From Azohydromonas lata NBRC 102462 (lineage in GTDB: Bacteria; Pseudomonadota; Gammaproteobacteria; Burkholderiales; Burkholderiaceae_C), in the NCBI GenBank assembly GCA_945878385.1, contig CAMCTE010000017.1:1-21535 (forward strand): DNA of 21,535 nt, given 5' to 3'. The notes beneath the pieces were generated by a model that was not told the DNA's origin, did not search any database, and saw nothing but the letters and a program-made list of their open reading frames with translations. The translations under genes were made by a program, and so were the position numbers. Each line of letters begins with the position of its first letter. Position 1 is the stretch's first letter. Positions 1-7,752 of the stretch are shown one piece after another.

Positions 1-615
1 CTGGGGATCCTGTTCCTTGGGGGCGTCAACGGCCGCATGTTCTTCCTGAGCGTGGCCATCCTCCTGGGCGCCTTTGTGCTGATGATCGTCTTCAGCGAGT
101 TCCGCCGGCAGCGCATCTTCGCCTACCTGGACCCTTGGAACCCGGCCTACGCACAGGGCAAAGCCTACCAACTCACCCACTCCCTGATCGCTTTCGGGCG
201 GGGCGAAGTGTTCGGTCAGGGTTTGGGCAACAGCGTCGAAAAGCTGTATTACCTGCCCGAGGCCCACACCGACTTCCTCATGGCCGTTCTGGGTGAGGAG
301 TTGGGCTTCATCGGCGTGCTGTGCGTGATCGTGGCTTTCTTTTGGTTGACCCGCCGCATCTTCAATATCGGCCGTCAAGCCATCGCCATGGACCGCGTGT
401 TCGCCGGCCTGATGACGCAGGGTATCGGCATCTGGGTCGGTGTGCAGGCCTTCATCAACATTGGCGTGAATCTGGGCGTGCTGCCCACCAAGGGGTTGAC
501 GCTGCCATTGATGAGCTATGGCGGCTCCGCCCTGCTGTTGAACCTTTCGGCCATCGCCATCGTGTTGCGGGTGGACATCGAGAGCAGGCAGTTGATGCGC
601 GGGGGGAGAGTGTGA
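1..615 (+). CDS. ftsW: FtsW, septal peptidoglycan polymerase (5' partial)
   Basis: This is the C-terminal part (204 residues in window) of FtsW, the inner-membrane SEDS-family glycosyltransferase that polymerises lipid II at the septum with FtsI. The frame is open from base 1, so the true start lies upstream; the ATG at 37 is internal. Visible are hydrophobic segments near the N-terminal end, the periplasmic-loop stretch FGRGEVFGQGLGNSVEKLYY, the motif EAHTDFLMAVLGEELGF, and the C-terminal SEDS signature with TKGLTLPLMSYGG. These, together with murG directly downstream, favour FtsW over RodA. The stop codon TGA (613-615) shares its last base with the murG ATG, implying translational coupling within the dcw operon. 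Confidence 0.97.
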   Translation: MGILFLGGVNGRMFFLSVAILLGAFVLMIVFSEFRRQRIFAYLDPWNPAYAQGKAYQLTHSLIAFGRGEVFGQGLGNSVEKLYYLPEAHTDFLMAVLGEELGFIGVLCVIVAFFWLTRRIFNIGRQAIAMDRVFAGLMTQGIGIWVGVQAFINIGVNLGVLPTKGLTLPLMSYGGSALLLNLSAIAIVLRVDIESRQLMRGGRV

Positions 616-1712
616 TGCCTCATCTCGTCATCATGGCAGCAGGCACCGGCGGACATGTGACCCCGGGCTTGGCTGTGGCCGGTGAAATGCAGCGGCGCGG
701 GTGGACGGTGTCCTGGATGGGCACCACCACCGGGTTGGAAAACCGGCTCGTGCCGCCTAGCGGCATTCCGATGGACTGCCTGACCTTCTCCGGCTTGCGT
801 GGCAAGGGTCTTTGGCACGCCGCCACCGGCGGGCTTCGAATGCTCAAGGCGTTTTGGGATTCGGCTCGTATCCTGCGCCGGCGCGGGGCTGATGCGGTCT
901 TGGGCATGGGCGGCTACATCTGCTTTCCCGGTGGTCTGATGTCCAGCCTCTTGAGCAAGCCGCTGATGTTGGTCAATGCCGATGCGGCGCTTTTGCTGAG
1001 CAACAAGGCCTTGTTGCCTGTGGCCGATCGCGTGGCGTTCGGTTTCGAAGGTGGTTCGCAAGGCGTGCGGCAGGCCGTGGTCACCGGCAACCCAGTGCGC
1101 GCGGACATTGCCGCCATCGCTGACCCGGCGGTCCGACTCCAGCATCGCCAGGGCCGCCTGCGGTTGCTGGTCGTGGGGGGCAGCCTGGGCGCGCGCGTGC
1201 TCAACGAAGTGGTTCCCCAAGCCTTGGCCTTGATGCCGCCTGAACAGCGTCCACTGGTGCTGCACCAAACCGGGCTAGCGCAGGCGCAGGCGGTACAGGA
1301 GCGCTACGCAACCCTGAACCTGATGGGTTCGGATCCGGTGGGCTCTGAAGTGCAGGTTCGCCCGTTCATCGACGACATGGCGCATCAGTTGGCCGAGTGC
1401 GATGTGGTGCTGTGCCGAGCCGGCGCCATCACCGTGAGCGAGCTGTGCGCGGCTGGCGTTCCCAGCATCCTGGTGCCGTTGGTGGTGAGCACCACCGCGC
1501 ATCAGCGGCACAACGCGGCTTACATGGCCCGGCAGGGAGCAGCCATTCACTTGGAGCAAAGCGAGCTTGAGCCCCACCAGTTGGCGCAACTGATCTCGGG
1601 TCTGGGCCGTGACCGTTTGCAGATGATGGCCTTGCGCGCACGGGCGTGTGCCAAGCCTCAGGCCACGCAGCACGTGGCCGATGAGATTGAACGATTGGTG
1701 AAGAGCGCATGA
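615..1712 (+). CDS. murG: MurG, lipid II-forming GlcNAc transferase
   Basis: A 365-residue GT-B glycosyltransferase that transfers GlcNAc from UDP-GlcNAc to lipid I, making lipid II on the cytoplasmic face of the inner membrane. The N-terminal glycine loop AGTGGHVTPGLAVA (about residues 8-21), GMGGYICFPGG in the acceptor domain, the second-domain loop VVGGSLGA, CRAGAITVSEL and HQRHNA are all characteristic of MurG. The reading frame is open further upstream, but the ATG at 615 gives the standard MurG N-terminus with the glycine loop directly after the first strand, and it overlaps the ftsW stop by one base. The 3' end overlaps murC by four bases (ATGA). E. coli has GGSQGA where this protein has GGSLGA; I believe the Leu form is common in related betaproteobacteria. 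Confidence 0.98.
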   Translation: MPHLVIMAAGTGGHVTPGLAVAGEMQRRGWTVSWMGTTTGLENRLVPPSGIPMDCLTFSGLRGKGLWHAATGGLRMLKAFWDSARILRRRGADAVLGMGGYICFPGGLMSSLLSKPLMLVNADAALLLSNKALLPVADRVAFGFEGGSQGVRQAVVTGNPVRADIAAIADPAVRLQHRQGRLRLLVVGGSLGARVLNEVVPQALALMPPEQRPLVLHQTGLAQAQAVQERYATLNLMGSDPVGSEVQVRPFIDDMAHQLAECDVVLCRAGAITVSELCAAGVPSILVPLVVSTTAHQRHNAAYMARQGAAIHLEQSELEPHQLAQLISGLGRDRLQMMALRARACAKPQATQHVADEIERLVKSA

Positions 1713-3130
1713 AACACGCCGTCAAGAACATCCACTTCGTGGGCATCGGCGGCTCGGGCATGAGCGGCATTGCCGAGATCCTGCACAACCTGGGCTACGC
1801 GGTTTCCGGCTCGGATCAAAGTACAGGCCCCGTCACGCAGCGTCTGGCGGGGTTGGGTATCCGTGTGATGACGGGCCACAGCGCCGCCCACATCGAGGGG
1901 GCACAGGCTGTGGTGGTGTCCACTGCCGTCAAGCACGACAACCCGGAAGTGATGGCCGCGCGTTCGCGGCGCATCCCGGTGGTGGCGCGTGCGGCCATGC
2001 TGGCCGAGCTCATGCGGCTGCGCCAAGGCATTGCCATTGCCGGCACCCACGGAAAGACGACCACCACCTCGCTGGTGACTTCCGTGCTGGCCGCGGCCGG
2101 CCTGGACCCCACCTTCGTGATCGGCGGCCGGCTCAACAGCGCAGGCGCCAACTCGGCTCTCGGCCGGGGCGACTACATCGTGGTGGAGGCCGACGAAAGT
2201 GACGCCTCCTTCCTGAATCTGAGCCCGGTGCTCAGCGTGGTCACCAACATCGATGCCGACCACATGGAAACCTATGGCCACGACTACGCGCGCCTGAAGA
2301 GCGCCTTCGTGGACTTTCTGCACCGCATGCCTTTCTATGGCGCGGCCATCCTGTGTACCGACGACTCCGGTGCGCGTTCCATCCTGCCCTTGGTCAGCCG
2401 CCCGGTGGTGACCTACGGCCTGGGCGAAGACACGCAGGTCCGGGCAGTGAATGTGCAGGCTTTGCCCGGCGGCCAGATGCGCTTTACTTGCCAGCGCCGC
2501 AACGGGGTGCACCTGCCGGACATGGACATCACGCTGAACCTGCCCGGAGTGCACAACGTGCGCAATGCCCTGGCTGCGGTGGCGGTGGCCACGGAACTGG
2601 AATTGCCCGATGAGCCCATCGTCAAGGCGCTGGCCTCCTTTGGGGGCGTGGGCCGTCGTTTTCAACGCTATGGCGAACTGCCTGTGCCCACGGCGCAAGG
2701 CGCTGGTCAATTCACGCTGATCGACGACTACGGCCACCACCCGGTGGAGATGGCCGCGGTGATCGATGCAGCGCGTGGCGCATTCCCGGGCCGCCGGTTG
2801 GTACTGGCCTTCCAGCCCCACCGCTACACCCGAACCCGCGACTGTTTCGAGGACTTCGTGAAGGTGATGGGCACGGCCGATGCCGTGCTGTTGACCGAGG
2901 TGTATGCCGCAGGTGAAGCACCGATCGTGGCAGCCGATGGCCGCTCGATGGCCCGTGCGCTGCGGGTGGCCGGGCGTGTGGATCCGCTGTTCGTGGACGA
3001 TGTGGGACGCCTTGAAGCAGAGATTGCCGCCAATGTCCGGGAAGGTGATGTCGTCATCACCATGGGCGCCGGCTCCATTGGCGGCGTGCCGGGGCGCCTG
3101 GTGCAGCTTGTGCAGGGGGCTCAACCATGA
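1709..3130 (+). CDS. murC: MurC, UDP-N-acetylmuramate--L-alanine ligase
   Basis: A 473-residue cytoplasmic Mur ligase that adds L-Ala to UDP-MurNAc with ATP hydrolysis, the first step of stem-peptide assembly. The N-terminal Rossmann domain carries GIGGSGMSGIAEI (about 12-24). The ATP-binding P-loop is GTHGKTTTT (Gly112-Lys116-Thr117), the metal-binding middle domain includes VVEADESDASF, and the C-terminal domain contains DDYGHHPVEM and QPHRYTRT. The length is normal for the family. The start overlaps the murG stop and the stop overlaps the ddl start, both as ATGA, so murG-murC-ddl are probably translated as a coupled set. Confidence 0.98.
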   Translation: MKHAVKNIHFVGIGGSGMSGIAEILHNLGYAVSGSDQSTGPVTQRLAGLGIRVMTGHSAAHIEGAQAVVVSTAVKHDNPEVMAARSRRIPVVARAAMLAELMRLRQGIAIAGTHGKTTTTSLVTSVLAAAGLDPTFVIGGRLNSAGANSALGRGDYIVVEADESDASFLNLSPVLSVVTNIDADHMETYGHDYARLKSAFVDFLHRMPFYGAAILCTDDSGARSILPLVSRPVVTYGLGEDTQVRAVNVQALPGGQMRFTCQRRNGVHLPDMDITLNLPGVHNVRNALAAVAVATELELPDEPIVKALASFGGVGRRFQRYGELPVPTAQGAGQFTLIDDYGHHPVEMAAVIDAARGAFPGRRLVLAFQPHRYTRTRDCFEDFVKVMGTADAVLLTEVYAAGEAPIVAADGRSMARALRVAGRVDPLFVDDVGRLEAEIAANVREGDVVITMGAGSIGGVPGRLVQLVQGAQP

Positions 3131-4119
3131 GCCAGGCGATGCCGCATCCTGAATCGCTGGGCCGGGTGGCCGTGCTGATGGGTGGTGCTTCCGCAGAGCG
3201 AGAGGTGTCCCTGATGTCCGGTGCCGGTGTGCTGCAGGCCTTGCGCGAACAAGGTGTGGACGCCCATGCCTTCGATCCGGCGCAGCGTGACCTGTCCGAA
3301 CTTCGGCGCGAGGGTGTGAGCCGGGTGTTCATCGCCCTGCACGGCCGCGGCGGTGAAGATGGATGCGTGCAGGGGGCGTTGGAGCTGTTGGGCTTGCCCT
3401 ACACCGGTTCAGGCGTCATGGCTTCAGCCGTGTGCATGGACAAGGTGATGACCAAGCGGGTGTGGTCCTCCGAGGGGCTGCCGACCCCGCGTTGGGTGTG
3501 TTTGCAGGCCGGCGAGCAGGGCCATGATCAACTCCGAGCCGTGCCCGATGCCCTGGGTCTGCCCCTGATCGTCAAGCCGCCTCGCGAGGGTTCCTCCATC
3601 GGCGTGACTAAGGTGCAGGGCTACTCGCAGATGGACGAGGCCGTTCGTTTGGCCGCAGGCTTCGACCCCGATGTCCTTTGCGAGGAATTCATCGAAGGCG
3701 AAGAGGTGACCTGCGCAGTGCTCGGTGAGGGCCAAGGCGCCACGGCACTGCCGGTCGTGAAGATCGTGCCGCCCGAGGCGGGCTACGACTACCAGAACAA
3801 GTACTTCACCGACGAAGTGAAGTACCAGGTGCCCAGCGGCCTGCCCGAAGCGGAAGAGCGCGAGATTCAACGCATCACGCTGCAGGCTTTCCGCACATTG
3901 GGCTGTCGCGGTTGGGGCCGCGCCGACCTGATGATCCGCGGCAGTGACCGCAAGCCCTTTCTGCTGGAGATGAACACCTCGCCGGGCATGACCAGCCACT
4001 CGCTGGTGCCCATGTCCGCGCGGGCAGCCGGCATCGGCTACGGCGAGTTGTGCGTGCGGCTGCTGGCGTTTGCCAAGCGGGACCCAGCAGGGCATCGCGC
4101 CGAAGGGAAGGGCGCCTGA
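3127..4119 (+). CDS. ddl: D-alanine--D-alanine ligase (Ddl)
   Basis: A 330-residue ATP-grasp enzyme that joins two D-Ala to make the dipeptide used by MurF. Motifs in order are VLMGGASAEREVSLMSG near the N-terminus, ALHGRGGEDG, LPYTGSGVMASAVCMDK, the ATP-binding loop with EGSSIGV (from Glu154), EEFIEGEEVTCAV, and the C-terminal metal and substrate site LLEMNTSPGMTSHSLVPMSA. The gene sits between murC and ftsQ as in most proteobacterial dcw clusters, where this paralogue is usually called DdlB. It overlaps murC by four bases, and its TGA (4117-4119) overlaps the ftsQ ATG by one base. A second Ddl elsewhere in the genome cannot be excluded. Confidence 0.97.
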   Translation: MSQAMPHPESLGRVAVLMGGASAEREVSLMSGAGVLQALREQGVDAHAFDPAQRDLSELRREGVSRVFIALHGRGGEDGCVQGALELLGLPYTGSGVMASAVCMDKVMTKRVWSSEGLPTPRWVCLQAGEQGHDQLRAVPDALGLPLIVKPPREGSSIGVTKVQGYSQMDEAVRLAAGFDPDVLCEEFIEGEEVTCAVLGEGQGATALPVVKIVPPEAGYDYQNKYFTDEVKYQVPSGLPEAEEREIQRITLQAFRTLGCRGWGRADLMIRGSDRKPFLLEMNTSPGMTSHSLVPMSARAAGIGYGELCVRLLAFAKRDPAGHRAEGKGA

Positions 4120-5036
4120 TGGCCACGGCACAGATCGGCTCGATGGGCGGCTGGAGCGCCATGCTCGGTGGCAGCGCATTGCTGCGCGGCGATGCCGGGT
4201 CCGAGCCGCTGGACTTGCGCTTGATGAATCTGGCCACGCGGTGGACCCTGGTACTGGCCGCCCTGACCCTGCTGGCCGTGACCGTGACCTGGTTGCTGCG
4301 GCAAGGCGGCTTTGCCATACAGCGCATTCGACTGGAGGCCGAGCTCACCCGCACCAGTGTGGCCACCATCCGCGCCAACGCCCTGCCGCGCCTGGAGGGC
4401 AATTTCTTCACCGTCGATCTGCAGGCCGCACGCCGGGCCTTCGAGGCAGTGCCCTGGGTGCGCCGCGCCGAAGTGCAGCGGCATTGGCCCGGGCAACTGC
4501 GGGTGCGTTTGCAGGAGCACAAGGCGGTGGCCCTGTGGGAATCGGTCGACAGCCGTGATGGTCGGGACGACAGGCTGGTGGGCCAGGACGGCACTGTGTT
4601 CCAGGCCAACCCTGGCGATGTCGAGGACGACAACCTGCCGGTGTTTCGCGGGCCCGAGGGGAGCTCGGCCCAAATGTGGTCCTTGTACCGCTCGCTGGCC
4701 GAAACCTTGGCGCCCGTGGGTCGCCTGGCCGGTGGTGGCGAGCAGGCCACCATTCGCGCCCTTCAACTCAGCAGCAAGGGTTCCTGGTCGGTGGACCTGG
4801 ACACCGGTACTCGCATGGAACTTGGGCGCGGTTCTTCGGCCGAAGTGCTGTCCCGCACCGAATCCTTCGTGCGCACCCTGCCTCAGGCGGTGGCGCCCTT
4901 CCGCAGGCCTGTGCTGTACGCCGATCTTCGCCATGCCGAGGGCTATGCCCTGCGGCTGGCCGGGATCTCCACCAGCGTGACCGTGCCCAACAAGGCAGCA
5001 GCGCCCGCACCGCGGCCTGCCAAGCCCAAACCCTAG
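4119..5036 (+). CDS. ftsQ: FtsQ, bitopic divisome protein
   Basis: A 305-residue type II membrane protein of the FtsQ-FtsL-FtsB complex, which links early and late divisome assembly. It has an N-terminal cytoplasmic tail of about 40 residues, one transmembrane helix (about 42-60), then a periplasmic POTRA domain (about 67-140) containing EGNFFTVDL, VPWVRRAEVQ, HWPGQLRV and LQEHKAVALW. The C-terminal beta domain follows and ends in an Ala/Pro/Lys-rich tail. The frame is open upstream of 4119, but the ATG at 4119 overlaps the ddl stop (TGATG) and gives the expected tail length; ATGs at 4143 and 4161 are less likely alternatives. ftsA begins 15 bases after the stop. Confidence 0.95.
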   Translation: MATAQIGSMGGWSAMLGGSALLRGDAGSEPLDLRLMNLATRWTLVLAALTLLAVTVTWLLRQGGFAIQRIRLEAELTRTSVATIRANALPRLEGNFFTVDLQAARRAFEAVPWVRRAEVQRHWPGQLRVRLQEHKAVALWESVDSRDGRDDRLVGQDGTVFQANPGDVEDDNLPVFRGPEGSSAQMWSLYRSLAETLAPVGRLAGGGEQATIRALQLSSKGSWSVDLDTGTRMELGRGSSAEVLSRTESFVRTLPQAVAPFRRPVLYADLRHAEGYALRLAGISTSVTVPNKAAAPAPRPAKPKP

Positions 5037-5051
5037 ACCACAGGACAGAAG

Positions 5052-6281
5052 ATGGCCAAGGAATTCAAGGACCTCATCGTCGGACTGGACATCGGCACGG
5101 CCAAGGTGATGGCTGTGGTGGCCGAGTTCATGCCCAGCGGTGAACTGCGCCTGGCCGGGCTGGGCATTGCGCCCAGCTACGGCCTCAAGCGCGGCGTGGT
5201 GGTCAACATCGACGCCACGGTGCAGAGCATCCAACTGGCCTTGAAGGAGGCTGAGATGATGGCCGACTGCAAGATCACGCGCGTCTACACCGGCATCACC
5301 GGCAGCCACATCCGGGGGCAGAACTCCACCGGCATGGTGATCGTGCGCGACAAGGAAGTCACCCCCGTGGACGCCGCCCGCGTGGTGGAAACCGCCAAAG
5401 CCATCAACATCCCCAACGACCAGCGCCTGCTGTTGGTGGAACCCCAGGAATTCATCATCGACGGGCATGAGGTGAAGGAGCCCATCGGCATGAGCGGTGG
5501 GCGCCTGGAGGTCAAGGTGCACCTCGTGACGGGCGCGCAGAGCGCCGCTGAGAACATCGTCAAGTGCGTACGCCGCTGCGGCCTGGAAGTGGAGCAACTG
5601 GTGCTCAACCCCAGCGCCAGCAGCCATGCGGTGCTCACGCCGGACGAGAAGGCCCTGGGCGTGGCCCTGGTGGATATCGGTGCGGGCACCACCGATGTGT
5701 CCATCTTCACCGAAGGTTCGGTGCGCCACACCGCAGTCATTCCGATCGCAGGCGACCTGATCACCAGCGACATCGCCATGGCCTTGCGCACGCCCACCAA
5801 GGACGCTGAGGAAATCAAGGTCGAGTTCGGTGTGGCCAAGCAGCTATTGGCCGACCCGAGCGAACAGGTGGAAGTGCCGGGCCTGGGTGACCGCATGCCG
5901 CGCATGCTCAGCCGGCAGGCCTTGGGCGCGGTCATCGAGCCGCGCGTCGAAGAAATCTATTCCTTGGTGCACCAGGTGATCCGCGACAGCGGATACGAGG
6001 AACTCCTGGGCAGTGGGATCGTGATCACCGGGGGTTCGGCCGTGATGCCGGGCATGGTGGAGCTGGGCGAGGACATCTTCCTCAAGCCCGTGCGCAAGGG
6101 CGTACCGACCTATGACGGTGCGCTGTTCGACATGGTGGCCAACCCTCGGTCGGCCACGGTGATGGGATTGCTCGAAGAAGCAAGGCTGGCCCGGGCGAGG
6201 GGTCAGCGGGCGGCCCAACAGGCCGGTTCGATGAAGGGTTGGCTCTCAAGGGCCAAAGACTGGTTCATCGGCAATTTCTAA
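5052..6281 (+). CDS. ftsA: FtsA, actin-like division ATPase and FtsZ tether
   Basis: A 409-residue actin-fold protein that anchors FtsZ filaments to the membrane and recruits later divisome proteins. Phosphate-1 motif is VGLDIGTAKVMAVVAE (about 10-25), phosphate-2 is LVDIGAGTTDVSIF (Asp208), and the adenosine motif is GIVITGGSAVMPG. The SHS2 (1C) subdomain lies between the first two. The protein ends in a short amphipathic helix (KGWLSRAKDWFIGNF), the usual membrane-targeting sequence. An AGGA (5042-5045) precedes the ATG. It follows ftsQ by 15 bases and precedes ftsZ by 52 bases, a conserved order. Confidence 0.98.
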   Translation: MAKEFKDLIVGLDIGTAKVMAVVAEFMPSGELRLAGLGIAPSYGLKRGVVVNIDATVQSIQLALKEAEMMADCKITRVYTGITGSHIRGQNSTGMVIVRDKEVTPVDAARVVETAKAINIPNDQRLLLVEPQEFIIDGHEVKEPIGMSGGRLEVKVHLVTGAQSAAENIVKCVRRCGLEVEQLVLNPSASSHAVLTPDEKALGVALVDIGAGTTDVSIFTEGSVRHTAVIPIAGDLITSDIAMALRTPTKDAEEIKVEFGVAKQLLADPSEQVEVPGLGDRMPRMLSRQALGAVIEPRVEEIYSLVHQVIRDSGYEELLGSGIVITGGSAVMPGMVELGEDIFLKPVRKGVPTYDGALFDMVANPRSATVMGLLEEARLARARGQRAAQQAGSMKGWLSRAKDWFIGNF

Positions 6282-6320
6282 AACGAAGTCATTTTTTTCA
6301 ACCACTGGCAACTGCGAACG

Positions 6321-6327
6321 AAGGAGG
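6321..6327 (+). promoter_or_regulatory. strong Shine-Dalgarno site of ftsZ
   Basis: AAGGAGG lies six bases ahead of the ftsZ ATG (6334) and matches the 16S anti-SD almost fully. It is the strongest ribosome-binding site I noticed in the window; the upstream dcw genes rely on overlapping stop/start codons instead. It fixes the ftsZ start and fits the high FtsZ level cells need. Confidence 0.9.
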
Positions 6328-6333
6328 TTCCTT

Positions 6334-7548
6334 ATGGCCATCGAGATGATCGAAGAGTTTGATCAAGGCACCAAGATCAAGGTGATCGGCGTGGGCGGGG
6401 GCGGCAGCAATGCCGTTGAGCACATGATGAAGCAGGGCATGAGCGGCGTGGAGTTCGTTTGCGCGAACACCGACGCACAGGCGCTCAACCGATCGGCTGC
6501 CCAACACCTGATCCAGCTGGGCAAGAACGGTCTGGGGGCGGGCGGCAAGCCCGAAGTGGGCAAGTCTGCCGCTGAAGAGGCGGTGGAGGACATCCGCTCG
6601 GCACTGGAAGGCACGCACATGGTCTTCATCACCGCCGGCATGGGTGGCGGTACGGGCACCGGTGCCGCACCGGTGGTGGCTCGCGTGGCCAAGGAAATGG
6701 GCATCCTCACGGTGGGCGTGGTGACCAAGCCCTTCGAGTTCGAGGGCAACCGCCGTTCCAAGCAGGCCGACACCGGCGCGGCTGAGCTGGAAGCCAATGT
6801 GGACAGCCTGATCGTGGTGCTCAACGAGAAGCTGCTGGAGGTGCTGGGTGACGATGTGACCCAGGATGAAGCCTTCGCCAAGGCCAACGATGTGCTGCGC
6901 AACGCCGTGGGCGGCATCAGCGACATCATCCACATGGACGCCCTGGTCAACGTCGACTTCGAAGATGTGAAGACCGTGATGAGCGAACCCGGCAAGGCAA
7001 TGATGGGCACGGCCATGGCCAGCGGCCCGGACCGCGCCACCAAGGCCGCCGAGGCCGCCGTGGCCTGCCCGCTGCTCGAAGGCATTGACCTGTCCGGCGC
7101 GCGCGGCGTGCTGGTGCTGCTGGTGGCCAGCCGTGCCACCTTCAAGCTGGCCGAAAGCAAGCACGCGATGAACACCATCAAGCGCTATGCGGCCGATGAT
7201 GCGCATGTCATCTACGGCGCGGCCTACGACGAAAGCCTGGGCGACCAGATGCGCGTGACCGTGATTGCCACCGGTCTGAACCCCGGCAAGCGCCAACAGG
7301 CGCCGCTGACGGTGGTGCAGGCTCCGGTGTTGCGCACTGGCACCGACAACATGCCGGTGGCGCCGATGCAGGGGCAGGCGGGCCAAACCAGCGATGGACA
7401 GTCACAGGCCCCGGCGCCCAACTACGACGGCCTGGGTGTGCCCAGCGTGTGGCGCCGGCGCGAGGCTTCGGCGCGTGTGGAAGCCCTGGCCAACAACGGC
7501 ATGGACGAGATCGAGATTCCGGCCTTCCTGCGCCGCCAGGCCGACTGA
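6334..7548 (+). CDS. ftsZ: FtsZ, tubulin-like division GTPase
   Basis: A 404-residue cytoplasmic GTPase that polymerises into the Z-ring. The nucleotide-binding domain has VIGVGGGGSNAV, ANTDAQAL and the tubulin signature GGGTGTG (residues 104-110). The T7 loop that completes the neighbour's GTPase site is NVDFEDV (Asn206, Asp208, Asp211). After the C-terminal domain comes a short Gln/Pro-rich linker (roughly 315-375), then the conserved C-terminal peptide EIPAFLRRQAD that binds FtsA and ZipA. The start is set by the AAGGAGG upstream. A 204-base gap containing a strong hairpin separates it from lpxC. Confidence 0.99.
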   Translation: MAIEMIEEFDQGTKIKVIGVGGGGSNAVEHMMKQGMSGVEFVCANTDAQALNRSAAQHLIQLGKNGLGAGGKPEVGKSAAEEAVEDIRSALEGTHMVFITAGMGGGTGTGAAPVVARVAKEMGILTVGVVTKPFEFEGNRRSKQADTGAAELEANVDSLIVVLNEKLLEVLGDDVTQDEAFAKANDVLRNAVGGISDIIHMDALVNVDFEDVKTVMSEPGKAMMGTAMASGPDRATKAAEAAVACPLLEGIDLSGARGVLVLLVASRATFKLAESKHAMNTIKRYAADDAHVIYGAAYDESLGDQMRVTVIATGLNPGKRQQAPLTVVQAPVLRTGTDNMPVAPMQGQAGQTSDGQSQAPAPNYDGLGVPSVWRRREASARVEALANNGMDEIEIPAFLRRQAD

Positions 7549-7626
7549 TGAAGGGCCTTGCGACAGTCGCGTAAGGGCCTGCTGATGCTGGGCAGCACGG
7601 TCTTCGCCGACCGTCAGGCCCAGTGC

Positions 7627-7666
7627 CCGCCAGGGTGGTGGTTCCTCCTTCCCACTGCCCTGGCGG
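7627..7666 (+). terminator. stem-loop between ftsZ and lpxC (terminator or mRNA-stability hairpin)
   Basis: The arms CCGCCAGGG (7627-7635) and CCCTGGCGG (7658-7666) are perfect complements. The stem can continue inward with two G-U pairs and then GTGG/CCAC, leaving a 10-base pyrimidine-rich loop (7642-7651). The stem is very stable, but no run of T follows, so it is not a textbook intrinsic terminator. It could attenuate transcription into lpxC, protect the 3' end of the ftsZ message, or do both. Confidence 0.45.
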
Positions 7667-7740
7667 AGCTGTCCTCCCGCTCGATGGGCGTTGAGTGACA
7701 GGCGTTCGGGTTTACCCGTGATGAATCGTCAGAAATCGCC

Positions 7741-7746
7741 GACAAT
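7741..7746 (+). promoter_or_regulatory. candidate -10 element of lpxC
   Basis: GACAAT ends six bases before the lpxC ATG. If used, transcription would start at or next to the start codon, giving a leaderless lpxC message. No good -35 hexamer is seen at the right distance. A small palindrome, CGGGTTTACCCG (7707-7718), lies upstream. Confidence 0.3.
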
Positions 7747-7752
7747 CAAACC

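Noticed and set aside
1658..3124. 488-codon open frame on the minus strand opposite murC
   Set aside because: It lies wholly antisense to an unmistakable murC and has a composition rich in His, Gly and Arg typical of GC-rich shadow frames; no domain is recognisable.
4038..5729. 563-codon open frame on the minus strand opposite ddl, ftsQ and ftsA
   Set aside because: A codon-phase shadow across three well-supported plus-strand genes, with no recognisable motif.
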